A stretch of DNA of 64,000 nt from Sulfurisphaera tokodaii str. 7 (GCF_000011205.1 NC_003106.2:1874001-1938000); one strand, 5' to 3'; numbered from the stretch's first letter, positions 11,555 through 24,080 are shown. Numbers and translations: made by a program. The notes: generated by a model from the letters alone, not told the origin.

Positions 11555-12874
11555 TCACTTTTGAACAGCTTGCTCACCTTTATACCATTTTACTCTGTCT
11601 GGTAAAGCTAGGTAGAAGTCAATCTTTCTGTGTGGTTTGTATAAGTATTCTGGCTGTGCTTTTCCTTCTCTTAAGTCTGCTAAGTATTGTAAGAATTGTT
11701 CTTTGTATTCATCAACTGGTACACCAACTTTTCTTAAGAAACCTTCAACATCTGTTGCATGCCAGTGTATTTGTCCAATCTTATAGGGATCTGCACCCAT
11801 CATTATTGCTGCAAATTGTGCATCCGCTAATACTGGTAAGTTATAGTTAAATCCATGGGCTTTACCAGCCCACTGGCTCTTGTCTAATGTTGTTACACAT
11901 CCAGTATCAGATGTTACAAATACATCAGCATGACCTTCTTCAACTGCTGGAATTACTTTCTTGAATAGTGCAAAGCTTCTGCTAAATTCTCTTTCTGTTA
12001 ATATGTGTCTAAATCCAAATCCACAACAGTCCCACCAAGTTGAGTAATCAACAATCTTAGCTCCAAAGTTCATTACGGTCCCAGTTGGAGCTGCTGGCCT
12101 TCTTCCTTCAAAGACTGCAGGATCATAAATCGTATCCTCGGGAACTAACTTATAAACGTGACATGGTGTATGAACTGCTACTCTAATATTGCTTAAATCA
12201 TATTTTTTATGTTGAGCAGCTTTCTTGCTCATTACATATAACCATTCTGAATAGTGTACAACTTCCTCTGGGACTACAATATCCATGTCTAATTTTCTCA
12301 TTATCGGCCTTAACTTGTCTCTTATCTCTTTATGTAATATTATCATGTTTCTAACTTCTTTGTAATGACCAAATGATGTACCACAGTGAATTAATGGGAA
12401 GTAACCGGTCTCATAAGCTCTCCACATGTTTCTTACATATACACCAGCTAAAGCAACTGGGTTTGAAGCACCAGAAGCATGATAGTTCCAACCCGTACAT
12501 GAAGTTTGATGAGGTTCATCTAAGTAATCAATTTCTAGTTTGTTCATTATCCAGAATACAGATGTTGGATAACCGGGAATATGCCCACATTGGCCACAGC
12601 TCTTATGGTTCCATAATCTTGTTGTAGGTATCTTCTTTGGCATTCCATTTAATGTTTGTACCTCAACTGGGTTATTATTAGGCTTAATATGATGAACAAT
12701 TATCTCTCCTTCATCCTCTAACTTGTATAATTCTTCCTTGATATGTTGTAAGCCGTGTGGAGTACTATACCTATAAATAATCCTTTGATATACCTCATTC
12801 CAATCTACGTCATCTGCATAAGGAAAAGCTTCTTTTATCTCCTCATGTAGCTTTTTTTCTTCTTGATTAACCAT
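11555..12874 (-). CDS. hdrB1: Hdr-like subunit HdrB1 (long form)
   Basis: From the ATG at 12874 the product has 439 residues, longer than the roughly 300 of HdrB2. The start is chosen because a GGTGG ribosome-binding site lies five bases upstream; an ATG at 12910 would add 12 residues. Two CCG-like domains are present but altered: the first reads SCGQCG then TSCTGW, lacking the Cys pair, whereas the second has HTPC then WWDCCGFG and a lone TGC. One non-cubane cluster may therefore be missing or different. It lies between hdrC1 and hdrA. Confidence 0.88.
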   Translation of the reverse strand: MVNQEEKKLHEEIKEAFPYADDVDWNEVYQRIIYRYSTPHGLQHIKEELYKLEDEGEIIVHHIKPNNNPVEVQTLNGMPKKIPTTRLWNHKSCGQCGHIPGYPTSVFWIMNKLEIDYLDEPHQTSCTGWNYHASGASNPVALAGVYVRNMWRAYETGYFPLIHCGTSFGHYKEVRNMIILHKEIRDKLRPIMRKLDMDIVVPEEVVHYSEWLYVMSKKAAQHKKYDLSNIRVAVHTPCHVYKLVPEDTIYDPAVFEGRRPAAPTGTVMNFGAKIVDYSTWWDCCGFGFRHILTEREFSRSFALFKKVIPAVEEGHADVFVTSDTGCVTTLDKSQWAGKAHGFNYNLPVLADAQFAAIMMGADPYKIGQIHWHATDVEGFLRKVGVPVDEYKEQFLQYLADLREGKAQPEYLYKPHRKIDFYLALPDRVKWYKGEQAVQK

Positions 12875-12993
12875 TTTACCACCTTTACATACACCTATGT
12901 TTTTTGTCATATATAAATTTTTATTTTAAACATTTTATGAGAACATGTAAATTAGCTAAATTTCAATTAAATAATACAAAAAATATTTTTAAC

Positions 12994-13836
12994 TTATAAA
13001 TCCATCCAATTATCGGGTAATTCGTCCTCGTTAAGTTCTCCTTTCATATATTTTTCTTTGATCTCTTCTAATTGCTGTTTTCTCTCCTCATACATGTCCA
13101 TGATCATTTCATACAAGTCTTCATCAACATTCTTTATTGCATCAAGTACACCAGATTCAATAAAGATAGTCATTAACTCTACTGCTGTCTGTAATGATGT
13201 TTGCCAACCAATATCAGTTCTTTGCATTAAATCAACTGGAACTGCCTTTCTATAAACATCCATATTCTTTGATTCTTCAACAGCTTGTGGACCCCAATCT
13301 GGGAATGCTTCTGGTTGAATCATGTTTGGTGTTACTTGGTTACCAGTAGTCATTACAGTGTATAAGACTCTTCTATACGGTGCTAGAATTTCTTTAGCAG
13401 ATGGTAAACCAAATTGTACTGCATATTCTCTAAGTAACATTATTAATCCAGCTATCTCGTTATTAAACGGACATCTCATTGAGCAAGTATAACATTGTAC
13501 ACAAGCCCAAACTTTCTTATTTACGAATTCCCAAATTTTATCAACTGCATCTCTCATCATATATTGTATCATTTCTCTCGGACCAAAATCATAGAATTTT
13601 GCGGCAGGACACCCAGAAGTACATACACCACAATTTAAGCAACCTCTTAGATATTCATTAAATCTAAAATCAGATTTTACTGCTTGCCAATACTTTATTG
13701 CAAGTTCTCTTTCCTCTGGCTTTAAATTACTTTCAAAATTTCTGAGTTCTTCTGGTTCTACTGCTTGGACATCATAAGCCATATCCATAACTCTTGGATC
13801 ATCTGGTAGAGGTATAGCTTTTACAGTTGCCATCAA
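12994..13836 (-). CDS. hdrC1: Hdr-like iron-sulfur subunit HdrC1
   Basis: The 280-residue protein has two [4Fe-4S] motifs, C66-X2-C69-X2-C72-X3-C76 (CLNCGVCTSGCP) and CVQCYTCSMRCP about 40 residues later. The C-terminal third is acidic and helical. It is the first Hdr subunit gene after dsrE3A-tusA and is separated from tusA by 55 bases. By family knowledge it pairs with HdrB1 to form the second electron-transfer arm of the complex. Confidence 0.93.
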   Translation of the reverse strand: MMATVKAIPLPDDPRVMDMAYDVQAVEPEELRNFESNLKPEERELAIKYWQAVKSDFRFNEYLRGCLNCGVCTSGCPAAKFYDFGPREMIQYMMRDAVDKIWEFVNKKVWACVQCYTCSMRCPFNNEIAGLIMLLREYAVQFGLPSAKEILAPYRRVLYTVMTTGNQVTPNMIQPEAFPDWGPQAVEESKNMDVYRKAVPVDLMQRTDIGWQTSLQTAVELMTIFIESGVLDAIKNVDEDLYEMIMDMYEERKQQLEEIKEKYMKGELNEDELPDNWMDL

Positions 13837-13891
13837 ATAAAAGTAGGAAAACTAACTTATAAATTTTGTTAAAAAAATAAATTAATATCCT

Positions 13892-14131
13892 TTACTTAAC
13901 CCTCTTTATTAGTATTCTTGTAACTCCGCCTTGCTGCTGAATATCAAGAATTTGTTGGCCGGTCCTTCTTGCCCAAGCCTCAATATCTGGTTTAGCTGCG
14001 GGATCTGTTGCTAAAACCTCTAAAACCTCACCAATTCCAATTTGCTTTATTGCTTTTGCAGTCTCCATTACTGGCCCAGGGCAGTACATTCCCTTAACAT
14101 CTAATGTTTTTGCAATCTTGATTTCAGCCAT
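13892..14131 (-). CDS. tusA: Sulfur carrier protein TusA
   Basis: This 79-residue TusA-family protein has the active-site Cys17 in the CPGP motif (family CPxP) after the first strand and the usual beta-alpha-beta-alpha-beta-beta layout. In archaeal sulfur oxidisers TusA accepts thiosulfate or sulfane sulfur from DsrE proteins. The gene sits 10 bases after dsrE3A and ahead of hdrC1, so it is co-transcribed with the Hdr-like complex it is thought to feed. Confidence 0.95.
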   Translation of the reverse strand: MAEIKIAKTLDVKGMYCPGPVMETAKAIKQIGIGEVLEVLATDPAAKPDIEAWARRTGQQILDIQQQGGVTRILIKRVK

Positions 14132-14141
14132 TCATATCACC

Positions 14142-14567
<426 letters not shown>

Positions 14568-14677
14568 GGTTTTTTACCCAAATAATCATTTTTATCTCAA
14601 ATTATATAAGCTTTTCTCATATTCATTTTTAAAAAAATTTCGTAAGGATTTTCACTTTTATTTAGTATAAATTAAAC

Positions 14678-14689
14678 TTAGTTAACTAA
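14678..14689. promoter_or_regulatory. Perfect 12-bp palindrome in divergent sulfur promoter region
   Basis: TTAGTTAACTAA lies between the dsrE3A-hdr operon and dsrE2B, 111 bases upstream of the dsrE3A start. It is the most symmetrical sequence in this shared intergenic region and is a candidate binding site for one of the three paralogous winged-HTH regulators. The assignment is inference; AT-rich DNA yields chance palindromes. Confidence 0.35.
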
Positions 14690-14837
14690 TAATGTCTATT
14701 TTTATGTACGTCACAATTCTATGCTTTTATCGTGAAAGAACTATGGCACTATATTTTTTGTCAAAACTTTCATTGAGTAAATTTGTTTGATAAAAAATTT
14801 AAGTTGGTGTTTAAACTATTATTTAGGAGGATTTAGT

Positions 14838-15218
14838 ATGAGTGAAGGAGAAAAGAAACAAAAAGTATTAGTTGTAGTAACTCATGGACCAGAAGATTTA
14901 GATAGAACATACGCACCTCTTTTCATGGCATCAATAGCTGCTTCAATGGAATATGAAACATCCGTATTCTTTATGATAAAGGGACCAAAACTATTGGATA
15001 AGAAATGGCAAGAAGAGGAAAGGAGAAAAGGAGGAAATCCATTCATACATTTCTTCGATATGGCAAAAGATAATGGAGTTAAAATGTATGTATGCGTACA
15101 GAGTCTTAAAGATATGTGCCACATGAATGAAAGCGATGTAGTAGACGGAGTAGAAATTGTAGGAGGATCAACATTAATAGATTTACTCTTCGACGCTGAT
15201 AGAGCATTATTCTTCTGA
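14838..15218 (+). CDS. dsrE2B: DsrE-family protein DsrE2B
   Basis: From the ATG at 14838 the protein has 126 residues; this start is supported by a strong TAGGAGG ribosome-binding site at 14824-14830, while an upstream in-frame codon at 14787 has none. It is DsrE2-like but lacks the two membrane helices of bacterial DsrE2, matching the soluble archaeal DsrE2B type. Cys86 and Cys94 ([12 protein letters not shown]) are the likely sulfur-binding residues. It leads an operon with lipoamide dehydrogenase, divergent from dsrE3A-tusA-hdr. Confidence 0.85.
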   Translation: MSEGEKKQKVLVVVTHGPEDLDRTYAPLFMASIAASMEYETSVFFMIKGPKLLDKKWQEEERRKGGNPFIHFFDMAKDNGVKMYVCVQSLKDMCHMNESDVVDGVEIVGGSTLIDLLFDADRALFF

Positions 15219-15224
15219 CCTAAC

Positions 15225-16538
15225 ATGGAATATGATGTTATAATAATAGGCGGAGGAACAGCAGGGTATACTGCTGGCGTCATATTAGGAAGAAGAGGTA
15301 AAAAAATAGCAGTAGTAGAAAAGGAAAAGTTTGGAGGTACTTGTGTAAATTATGGATGTGTTCCAAGTATTTTTTTATCAGATATTTCTTTTTTGTATTC
15401 ACGCCTTTCCGAAATAGGCAATTATAAGGGTATTGAAATTAATTTAAAATTAAATAATTTCTTTTCTAAAAGAGAAGAAATAATAGACTATTTGAGTACA
15501 GCGGGTAAGAGACTGATTGAAAATGCTAGTGGAGAGACAATTGAAGGAGAAGGTATAATAAGAGATAATCATACAGTTGAGGTCAACGGAAGGCTACTGA
15601 CTACTAAAGAGATTATTATTGCTACTGGTTCCAAACCTAAACCTCCAAGAATAGAAGGTATTGAAAATGCAATAAGCGAAGATCAAGTTGTCAGACTTAA
15701 TACTATTCCTTCATCAATGGTAATTATTGGTGGAGGAGTTGCTGGTACTGAAATTGCTCAAATATTTGCAAAATTAGGAACTAAAGTTACTCTTTTAACA
15801 AGAAGCAAAATATTAAAAGAACTTCATGAAGAAACTAGAAAATTAATGATTGATTCGCTAGAGTTTGATGGGATAGATATCATAGAGAATTCTAAAATAG
15901 AGAAGATATACGGAGAAAAAGTTTATACAAACAAAGGTGTATTTGATGGAGAAATTGTAGTATATGCCACTGGAAGGGAACCAAATTATCCAAAAGGATT
16001 TGAAAAACTAAATGTGGAAATTGGAAAGGAAGGAATAATAGTTAATGAAAGAATGCAGACTAATATTAAGAACATCTATGCTATTGGCGATATTGTAAAT
16101 AAGGAGAAAAAAGTTGCACATGTTGCATATATGGAGGCAATTATTGCCTCCCTTAATGTCTTAGGTACATGTGAATATATGGATTATACTGGAACACCTC
16201 AAGTAATCTATACAGATCCACAAATAGGTATAGCAGGTGAAAAAGATAAAGCAGTTAAGTTTCTTAAGTTTCCTTATAATGCTGATACTAGAGCAATAAT
16301 AAAAGGGTTAAGGGAGGGATTTGCATTAATAGGGATTGATAAGAACGGTACTATTGTCTATTCAGAAATAATTGGTGATAATGCTGAGGAGCTCATAAAT
16401 ATAATGGCTTTGGCTATACGCAAGAGAGTTACAATCAGAGATTTAGCTTTTACAATATTCATTCATCCTTCCTTAAGTGAGATTCTCGTTAATGCGGCAA
16501 GAGGAGAATTTGATTTAGATGTTGACTTATATAAATAA
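15225..16538 (+). CDS. lpdA: Dihydrolipoamide dehydrogenase
   Basis: The 437-residue flavoenzyme has GGGTAGYTAG for FAD, the active disulfide C40-X4-C45 (GGTCVNYGC), a second Rossmann motif (GGGVAGTEIAQ), an AIGD motif and the C-terminal HPSLSE with the catalytic His and Glu. It reoxidises protein-bound dihydrolipoamide and passes electrons to NAD or a similar acceptor. Its position six bases after dsrE2B and the nearby lipoyl carriers and lipoate assembly genes suggest it serves the sulfur-oxidation lipoate cycle rather than a 2-oxoacid dehydrogenase. Confidence 0.93.
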   Translation: MEYDVIIIGGGTAGYTAGVILGRRGKKIAVVEKEKFGGTCVNYGCVPSIFLSDISFLYSRLSEIGNYKGIEINLKLNNFFSKREEIIDYLSTAGKRLIENASGETIEGEGIIRDNHTVEVNGRLLTTKEIIIATGSKPKPPRIEGIENAISEDQVVRLNTIPSSMVIIGGGVAGTEIAQIFAKLGTKVTLLTRSKILKELHEETRKLMIDSLEFDGIDIIENSKIEKIYGEKVYTNKGVFDGEIVVYATGREPNYPKGFEKLNVEIGKEGIIVNERMQTNIKNIYAIGDIVNKEKKVAHVAYMEAIIASLNVLGTCEYMDYTGTPQVIYTDPQIGIAGEKDKAVKFLKFPYNADTRAIIKGLREGFALIGIDKNGTIVYSEIIGDNAEELINIMALAIRKRVTIRDLAFTIFIHPSLSEILVNAARGEFDLDVDLYK

Positions 16539-16550
16539 TAATGAGAAACA

Positions 16551-16895
16551 ATGTCAAGCCTAGAGGAATACTTAAAAAAGAAGGGATTTCAACTCGTTAA
16601 TGATGGAAAAACAGAAAAAATCATAATGGATGACTATGAGTTCTATATAGAGAATAACAGTATAAGATTACCAATACCTTTACCAACTGGAAAAGAGTCA
16701 TTAGATGATTTAGTTTCTATGGGTATTAAGTATGCAAGAGCATCAAGAATATCGCAAGGTTTAGGCGCACCTCTAGAATATGAAATTTCTGGTAATGTAT
16801 TGTTTATAATAAAGACGTTTAATGATAGAAAAGATTTAGAAGAAAAGTTAATTAAAGCGTTAGAAGGAATAGAGAGTTTGAGGTACTTTTTATGA
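16551..16895 (+). CDS. Hypothetical protein of the dsrE2B-lpd operon
   Basis: The 114-residue alpha/beta protein follows lpdA by 12 bases and overlaps the next gene by four bases, so it belongs to the operon. It has no cysteine, membrane segment or recognised motif. The C-terminal helix and strand resemble a small ferredoxin-like fold, but this is only an impression. A link to sulfur or lipoate metabolism rests on context alone. Confidence 0.7.
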   Translation: MSSLEEYLKKKGFQLVNDGKTEKIIMDDYEFYIENNSIRLPIPLPTGKESLDDLVSMGIKYARASRISQGLGAPLEYEISGNVLFIIKTFNDRKDLEEKLIKALEGIESLRYFL

Positions 16896-17440
16896 GCTAC
16901 GATTATATAGTCTCTCAGTATTTAGCTTATATAAAAGATATAACATTGGAAGGTTGTAAAGCTGAAGAAATATTCGATTATTTCAAGGATAAGTTAAATA
17001 TAGTTAGTAAAGAAGGTTGTGATAAACCATATATAAAGGTGTACAAAAATAATAGGTTATATTTCTCTTATTATGGAATTCCTGCAATTAATGAGTTTTG
17101 GCCCTTTTTAAATGCTCTAGTTAGAATATCTAATAATGTAATACAGCTTGATGAAAAAGAAAAAGAATTAGCAGCTAACATTCGCGGTAATATAAAATTA
17201 TTTGTAACACCAGATTGTACTAAATGCCCTATAGCAGCTGAATTATTATATCAACTTCCTATACTTAATAGTAATATTAGCTTAGAAATTATTGATGTAA
17301 CTACTTATGATGATTTAGGGAAGAAACATAGGGTTTTGAATGTTCCTAAGATTGTACTAAATGAAAAAACAGAGATACCAGGTAGTTTTCCTCCTACTAT
17401 AATATTAAAAATGTTAGCTAAGGGTAGCGAACAACATTAA
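16892..17440 (+). CDS. Thioredoxin/glutaredoxin-fold protein
   Basis: The N-terminal 100 residues of this 182-residue protein are of unknown fold and contain three cysteines. The C-terminal domain is thioredoxin-like, with [12 protein letters not shown] giving a CxxC around residues 109-112 and a cis-Pro block (VPKIVLN). It resembles half of an archaeal protein disulfide oxidoreductase. As last gene of the dsrE2B-lpd operon it may reduce persulfides or disulfides of the carrier proteins. Confidence 0.75.
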   Translation: MSYDYIVSQYLAYIKDITLEGCKAEEIFDYFKDKLNIVSKEGCDKPYIKVYKNNRLYFSYYGIPAINEFWPFLNALVRISNNVIQLDEKEKELAANIRGNIKLFVTPDCTKCPIAAELLYQLPILNSNISLEIIDVTTYDDLGKKHRVLNVPKIVLNEKTEIPGSFPPTIILKMLAKGSEQH

Positions 17441-17735
17441 TTTTCATTTCTTTTGCTATTTTTTCCACATTTTCGTCAGATGTAATTAACTTAGCAGATA
17501 ATTCTTGAGCAACTAAAAGTGATTCAGAGTCTGCTTCATCTAAACCATAAATTTTAACTGGCTTATGAGAATAAGCCCTTATCCAAATTTTATCGTAAAC
17601 TAATGGATTTATCCCCTTTTTTAGAGCCTTAGATAAGGTAAGAGTAGTAACGACTAATTTTTTATCTTTATATTTTTCCACCAAATCCTTAAGATAATCT
17701 AAGGAACTAAATGTTATTACTACAAAGTCAGCCAT
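17418..17735 (-). CDS. Small hypothetical, PIN-like C-terminal block
   Basis: The 105-residue product ends in a stretch ([29 protein letters not shown]) whose pattern of acidic residues before and after a predicted strand resembles the second half of PIN domains. The first half lacks the usual N-terminal Asp motif, so nuclease activity is uncertain. It overlaps the end of the thioredoxin-fold gene on the opposite strand and is divergent from the DUF1641 gene. Confidence 0.55.
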   Translation of the reverse strand: MADFVVITFSSLDYLKDLVEKYKDKKLVVTTLTLSKALKKGINPLVYDKIWIRAYSHKPVKIYGLDEADSESLLVAQELSAKLITSDENVEKIAKEMKINVVRYP

Positions 17736-17766
17736 AATTAAACTATATAAATAAATATGTTAATAA

Positions 17767-20109
<2,343 letters not shown>

Positions 20110-20110
20110 T

Positions 20111-20929
20111 TCAGATCATCTTCTTTAAGTCTTCAAGTTTAATCTCTTCCCCCTCTTTGAAAATTGGTTTCCTAAATACTCTTATCATTGGAGGAGTATT
20201 ATAACCTAATACAACTTCAATAAATGAACTTCCACAAATAGGTTTATTGGATAGCACTTTAAATGAAGCTTCAAATTCCCAGTTCCTTATTAACCCTTTC
20301 TTTCCTTCAAACATTATTACATTTTTCCTCTTAACCTTATAAGGATAACCTAGATTAAAATCTAGAAAAGATAAGGAACCGTCCCAGTCTCCAATTATTC
20401 CCCCATAACAACCGAAAGGAAAACTGGTGTTTAGCAATCCACCACAACAACCTACGCCATAATAATTTCCAGCTTCAGAATAATCTAAAATCCTAACATC
20501 AAAGTAGTCCTTTTCAACACTTATAACTTGACCAACCGAAGAACTTCTATATCTTTTTATTGAAGGAAATTTAAACGTAATACCTTCTATGTGTGCATGC
20601 TTAAAATCTCCAGCAGTATAAGGTGATTCTAAAAATTTACCAATTTTTTCACCTTCCTTTATCTCACTACCTTCTTCTAGATATGGCTCTACATGAAGAA
20701 CCTTTATTCTCTTCCCATTACTGTTTATATACATTACCACATCATAATCTATTTTTGTATACTTATTTGGCCTTCCTATTTTAACTTTCTCTATTTTTTC
20801 TATAATACCAGAAAATGGTGAATAAAAATTCTCTTGGTCTGGCGAACTAAGATCAATAGCCTTTATCTTAACGTGTGATGGAAAACCACTAGAGAAAAAA
20901 CTTAAAAGACTACCTTTTAAGATCTTCAT
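20111..20929 (-). CDS. Unknown protein with M23/lipoyl-like domain in lipoate operon
   Basis: The 272-residue protein overlaps the upstream radical SAM gene by four bases. Its first 125 residues resemble an M23/biotinyl-lipoyl beta-sandwich: SPFSGIIEKIEKV, LHVEPYLEEGSEIKEGEKIG and HAHIEG are typical hairpin and HxH blocks, and an earlier His-Asp pair (SHVKIKAIDL) could complete a zinc site. The second half contains a Cys-Gly-rich segment (VGCCGGLL, then FGCYGG) that could bind a metal or carry a thiol. I know no characterised homologue; its place in a lipoyl-synthesis operon is the best clue. Confidence 0.7.
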   Translation of the reverse strand: MKILKGSLLSFFSSGFPSHVKIKAIDLSSPDQENFYSPFSGIIEKIEKVKIGRPNKYTKIDYDVVMYINSNGKRIKVLHVEPYLEEGSEIKEGEKIGKFLESPYTAGDFKHAHIEGITFKFPSIKRYRSSSVGQVISVEKDYFDVRILDYSEAGNYYGVGCCGGLLNTSFPFGCYGGIIGDWDGSLSFLDFNLGYPYKVKRKNVIMFEGKKGLIRNWEFEASFKVLSNKPICGSSFIEVVLGYNTPPMIRVFRKPIFKEGEEIKLEDLKKMI

Positions 20930-21984
20930 TGCTTTTGCTCGAAGCGTTTTATTAACGTAGGAAGTCTACTTTGCTTTATAGCTTGTAATGTTTTTTCTCT
21001 TGAAGGATACCATGGTATGTTCCTAAATTCCATGTTAGGTCTCTCATTAGAGTAGGGTCTATTACAGCCGGGGCAACCAGAGGTCATAAATGCCGGGGCT
21101 AACTCATCAATTGATAAGTCAGATGGAATATCAACATCTAATAAGATGCCTTTTTCATCGAATTTAAATGCTGAATAATCCACCAAATCATTTTCTATTA
21201 ACCATCTTGCTATTTGCATTCTCCTATAAACGTTAACGGGGGCTGGTTTTACTTTCTCCATAGGAGTTCCTTGTTCTGGATAAAATGCAAATAATGTAAT
21301 TTTTGCACCCCTTGAATGAGCATACCACATAATGTCTACAGCTTCTTTTTCAGTTTCTCCTAAACCAATAATAAGATGTATTCCAGCATTTCCTTTTCCA
21401 AATACTTCGACTGCCTCATCAATACCTTGTAGATATCTTTCCCAACTATGCATACTCCTAACTTTTTTACCCCTAGTTTCTTCAAACACTCTTTTACTAG
21501 CTGCATCTATGGCAACATCTACCATATCTCCTCCGGCTTTTCTCATCTCTATTAAATGATGTTTAAATGTATACGTTGGTGTTATTAATTCTGAGATAGA
21601 TAACTCAATTCCTGCCTCTCTTATTCTTCTAGTGATTTCTATAGAATCTTGCGCAGCCTTAGGATGGGCTAATTGACCTACACATATTCTTTGTAAACCA
21701 TATCTTGGATCTCCTTGTCTCTCCTTAATTTTCTTTATTACATCATCTAATCTGCGTAATGGCCATTCTACTCTTATTAACGTCTTACACTCAGGACCTT
21801 GAGCTACTTCTCTAGCTTGTCCACAATAAGAACAATTGGCTTTACATCCATCTGGATAGTACTGTAATAAGTTTATTGTTGTATTTAGCGCATTATGTAA
21901 AAAAACACCTGGACTAAAACCTAATACCATATCCGCTCCGAAACTTAACCTTACCCAATCTGGACTACTTACCATTCTTAACAT
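20926..21984 (-). CDS. Radical SAM lipoyl synthase component (LipS1/LipS2 type)
   Basis: The 352-residue protein has the radical SAM motif C47-X3-C51-X2-C54 (CKANCSYC) and a C-terminal TSGCPGCNRPYSNE block that could hold an auxiliary cluster. Archaea and sulfur oxidisers use a two-protein lipoyl synthase, LipS1 and LipS2, of biotin-synthase-like radical SAM proteins. This gene abuts the second radical SAM gene and follows a lipoate ligase in the same operon. I cannot decide from sequence which of the two names applies. Confidence 0.85.
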   Translation of the reverse strand: MLRMVSSPDWVRLSFGADMVLGFSPGVFLHNALNTTINLLQYYPDGCKANCSYCGQAREVAQGPECKTLIRVEWPLRRLDDVIKKIKERQGDPRYGLQRICVGQLAHPKAAQDSIEITRRIREAGIELSISELITPTYTFKHHLIEMRKAGGDMVDVAIDAASKRVFEETRGKKVRSMHSWERYLQGIDEAVEVFGKGNAGIHLIIGLGETEKEAVDIMWYAHSRGAKITLFAFYPEQGTPMEKVKPAPVNVYRRMQIARWLIENDLVDYSAFKFDEKGILLDVDIPSDLSIDELAPAFMTSGCPGCNRPYSNERPNMEFRNIPWYPSREKTLQAIKQSRLPTLIKRFEQKQ

Positions 21985-22875
21985 TTAAATCACCCCTAAA
22001 ACATCAAAAATAACATTTCCACAACATGCATTACTAAAAATAATTTCCCTTTTATTTCTTGCATATGGAATAACCTCTTCTTCTGGGAAGGCTATCCCAT
22101 CAATATCATAATCTACTGCAAATTTATCAACCTCAAGATAAGCAGAACCTCTTGGTCTTGCACATCCTAACATAACTGGAACTGAGAATTCATCTCTAGC
22201 TTTCCTTAATGCTGCTATCAGTTCTTGTGGAGTAGGTTGTCTTGTATTTCTAGTTCCTACTAATGGCATTAAGCCAACTATAATTACTGTATCTGGATTA
22301 ACTTCCTTCAAAAGCTCTATTGCATGTAGATCTCCGTCAATTCCTTTTCTACTTAAACCAACAATTACGTGAGGTGCAATTTTTATTCCAGCTGACTTCA
22401 AATACTTAAATGAATTTAGATAATCATCCACGGTAAAAGGTTGTTTTAACACATCTCTTATAGTTTCATTATCACCAACCATATCAAGTAATGCTATCTT
22501 TACTCCAGCTTTTGCAAACTTTTCTGCTATTTCTGGATTTCTAACTACACCAGTATGCGCAATGAAAGTTAATTTATTTGCATAATTACTTAATAAATCT
22601 GAATAACGCCAAATTGGTACTTCTCCCCTAACAGACGAGCCTCCAGATAATATTAGTCCCCTATGTCCTTCTTTTATAACTTTTTCTAAAACATTTTTCA
22701 TTTTTTCTCTGGTAGATGCATCCTCCATGCCTTCTAAAATACGTCTATTACAATGATCACAGTTAAAAGCACATGCTGTCCCAGTAACTGATACCATCCT
22801 CCAACCGTTCTCTGAATTAAGGTAATCTGTCTCATATTTCTTTAACGCTGGTGCATAAAGATATAATTTTCTCAT
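21985..22875 (-). CDS. Radical SAM lipoyl synthase component (LipS1/LipS2 type)
   Basis: The 296-residue radical SAM protein has C35-X3-C39-X2-C42 (CAFNCDHC) and a C-terminal Cys pair (NACCGN). It overlaps the ligase gene by four bases upstream and abuts the other radical SAM gene downstream with no spacer. The two proteins probably work together to insert the two sulfur atoms into octanoylated carrier protein. The assignment rests on the paired genes and lipoate-ligase neighbour plus motif structure. Confidence 0.85.
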   Translation of the reverse strand: MRKLYLYAPALKKYETDYLNSENGWRMVSVTGTACAFNCDHCNRRILEGMEDASTREKMKNVLEKVIKEGHRGLILSGGSSVRGEVPIWRYSDLLSNYANKLTFIAHTGVVRNPEIAEKFAKAGVKIALLDMVGDNETIRDVLKQPFTVDDYLNSFKYLKSAGIKIAPHVIVGLSRKGIDGDLHAIELLKEVNPDTVIIVGLMPLVGTRNTRQPTPQELIAALRKARDEFSVPVMLGCARPRGSAYLEVDKFAVDYDIDGIAFPEEEVIPYARNKREIIFSNACCGNVIFDVLGVI

Positions 22876-23906
22876 TTTGACAAGACCTCCTTGAATAAAT
22901 TGATAAGATCATCAGCAGTTATACCAATTATCTTAACGCCTTTATACCAATCCTTAATTTCTCTTTCTATATCCTCGACTCTAGACCATTTTAGTCTTGC
23001 CTCTAAGTCATAAATTGCTCTTCTAGGCTCAATGAAGAAATCTCCAGTTATGAGCACAGCTTCTATCATTTTATCTCCTGCCATTTTAACTTGAAGTTTA
23101 ATGAGACCTCCTTGGAATTTCTTCTCAATATATTTAATATCACCTTCAAGTGATTTCCTTAGATTGTAGATCCAATCTGGAGAGGAATATTTCATTCTAA
23201 GTTCTGAAATTAATCTCTTTTCATCTTCCGTGTAAGTTGAGTCCTCTAATTTCACATTTAAAGATTCTTCAAAAGATTGTTTTGCTAAGCTTATAATTTG
23301 ACTCATCTCCACGTTATTACCTAATTCCCTGTTTACCCATGTCAGTCTATCTCTAAAGTCCTTAGCTAATTTATCTCTCAATTTCTCTGATGTAAGCCTT
23401 AACACAGAAACCATTGCTTCTGCATCAAAATCTACTAGAATAGTTCCAGTAACTGCTATATATTTACCTTGTGAAAAGGCTCCAATACCAGAGATTTTTC
23501 TGCCATTTACTTCTACGTCATTTTTAGGCCTGAAATTAGCTTTTATACCAAGTTTTTCTAAGGTTTTTATTACACCTTCGGCTCCTCTTCTTATTGCCTC
23601 TTCTGGAGTGTAACCGAGATGTGAGGCTTCTGCGTAAATTTCCCAACCTAATTGTTCTTTTCCCATTATAATTGCTCCTCCACCAGTAGGTCTTCTTCCT
23701 ATATCCCAACCTCTTTTCTTTACTTCCTCTATGTTGACTTCTTGCTCTACCGCTTGATGGTAACCAATTAAAACGGCCGTCGGATCAAATATTACAAACC
23801 TAAGAATAGGTGGTGCACCGTTACTTACACTTTCTAATAATGCTTCTTCTCCAGCCAATATTAGATCCTGAGGTCCTCGCTCTACAATAAATCTAAATGT
23901 AGTCAT
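22872..23906 (-). CDS. Lipoate/octanoate:protein ligase, sulfur-oxidation type
   Basis: The 344-residue protein belongs to the LplA/BirA ligase fold: RRPTGGGAIIMGKEQLGWEI forms the nucleotide and acyl site, and NDVEVNGRKISGIGA carries the catalytic Lys137. The C-terminal accessory domain is fused, as in the sLpl(AB) ligases linked to sulfur-oxidising Hdr clusters. It leads the overlapping operon with both radical SAM lipoyl synthases, so it probably attaches octanoate or lipoate to LbpA before or after sulfur insertion. A second ligase at 27746 is about as divergent as a different subtype. Confidence 0.9.
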   Translation of the reverse strand: MTTFRFIVERGPQDLILAGEEALLESVSNGAPPILRFVIFDPTAVLIGYHQAVEQEVNIEEVKKRGWDIGRRPTGGGAIIMGKEQLGWEIYAEASHLGYTPEEAIRRGAEGVIKTLEKLGIKANFRPKNDVEVNGRKISGIGAFSQGKYIAVTGTILVDFDAEAMVSVLRLTSEKLRDKLAKDFRDRLTWVNRELGNNVEMSQIISLAKQSFEESLNVKLEDSTYTEDEKRLISELRMKYSSPDWIYNLRKSLEGDIKYIEKKFQGGLIKLQVKMAGDKMIEAVLITGDFFIEPRRAIYDLEARLKWSRVEDIEREIKDWYKGVKIIGITADDLINLFKEVLSK

Positions 23907-24080
23907 CCTTAAGAAATAAAGTTATTTTATTTATTTAAAGATTTCTATTAGGAGAAAACAAGGGTAATTTATAGAAATAACGAGAGAAGAAAATTGTACT
24001 ATAACCTTAATTTTTTTAAATAACCCTTAACGTTTTAAACTTTGAGAAATTTTTAAATATTAAAAAAGATAAGGTATTTT

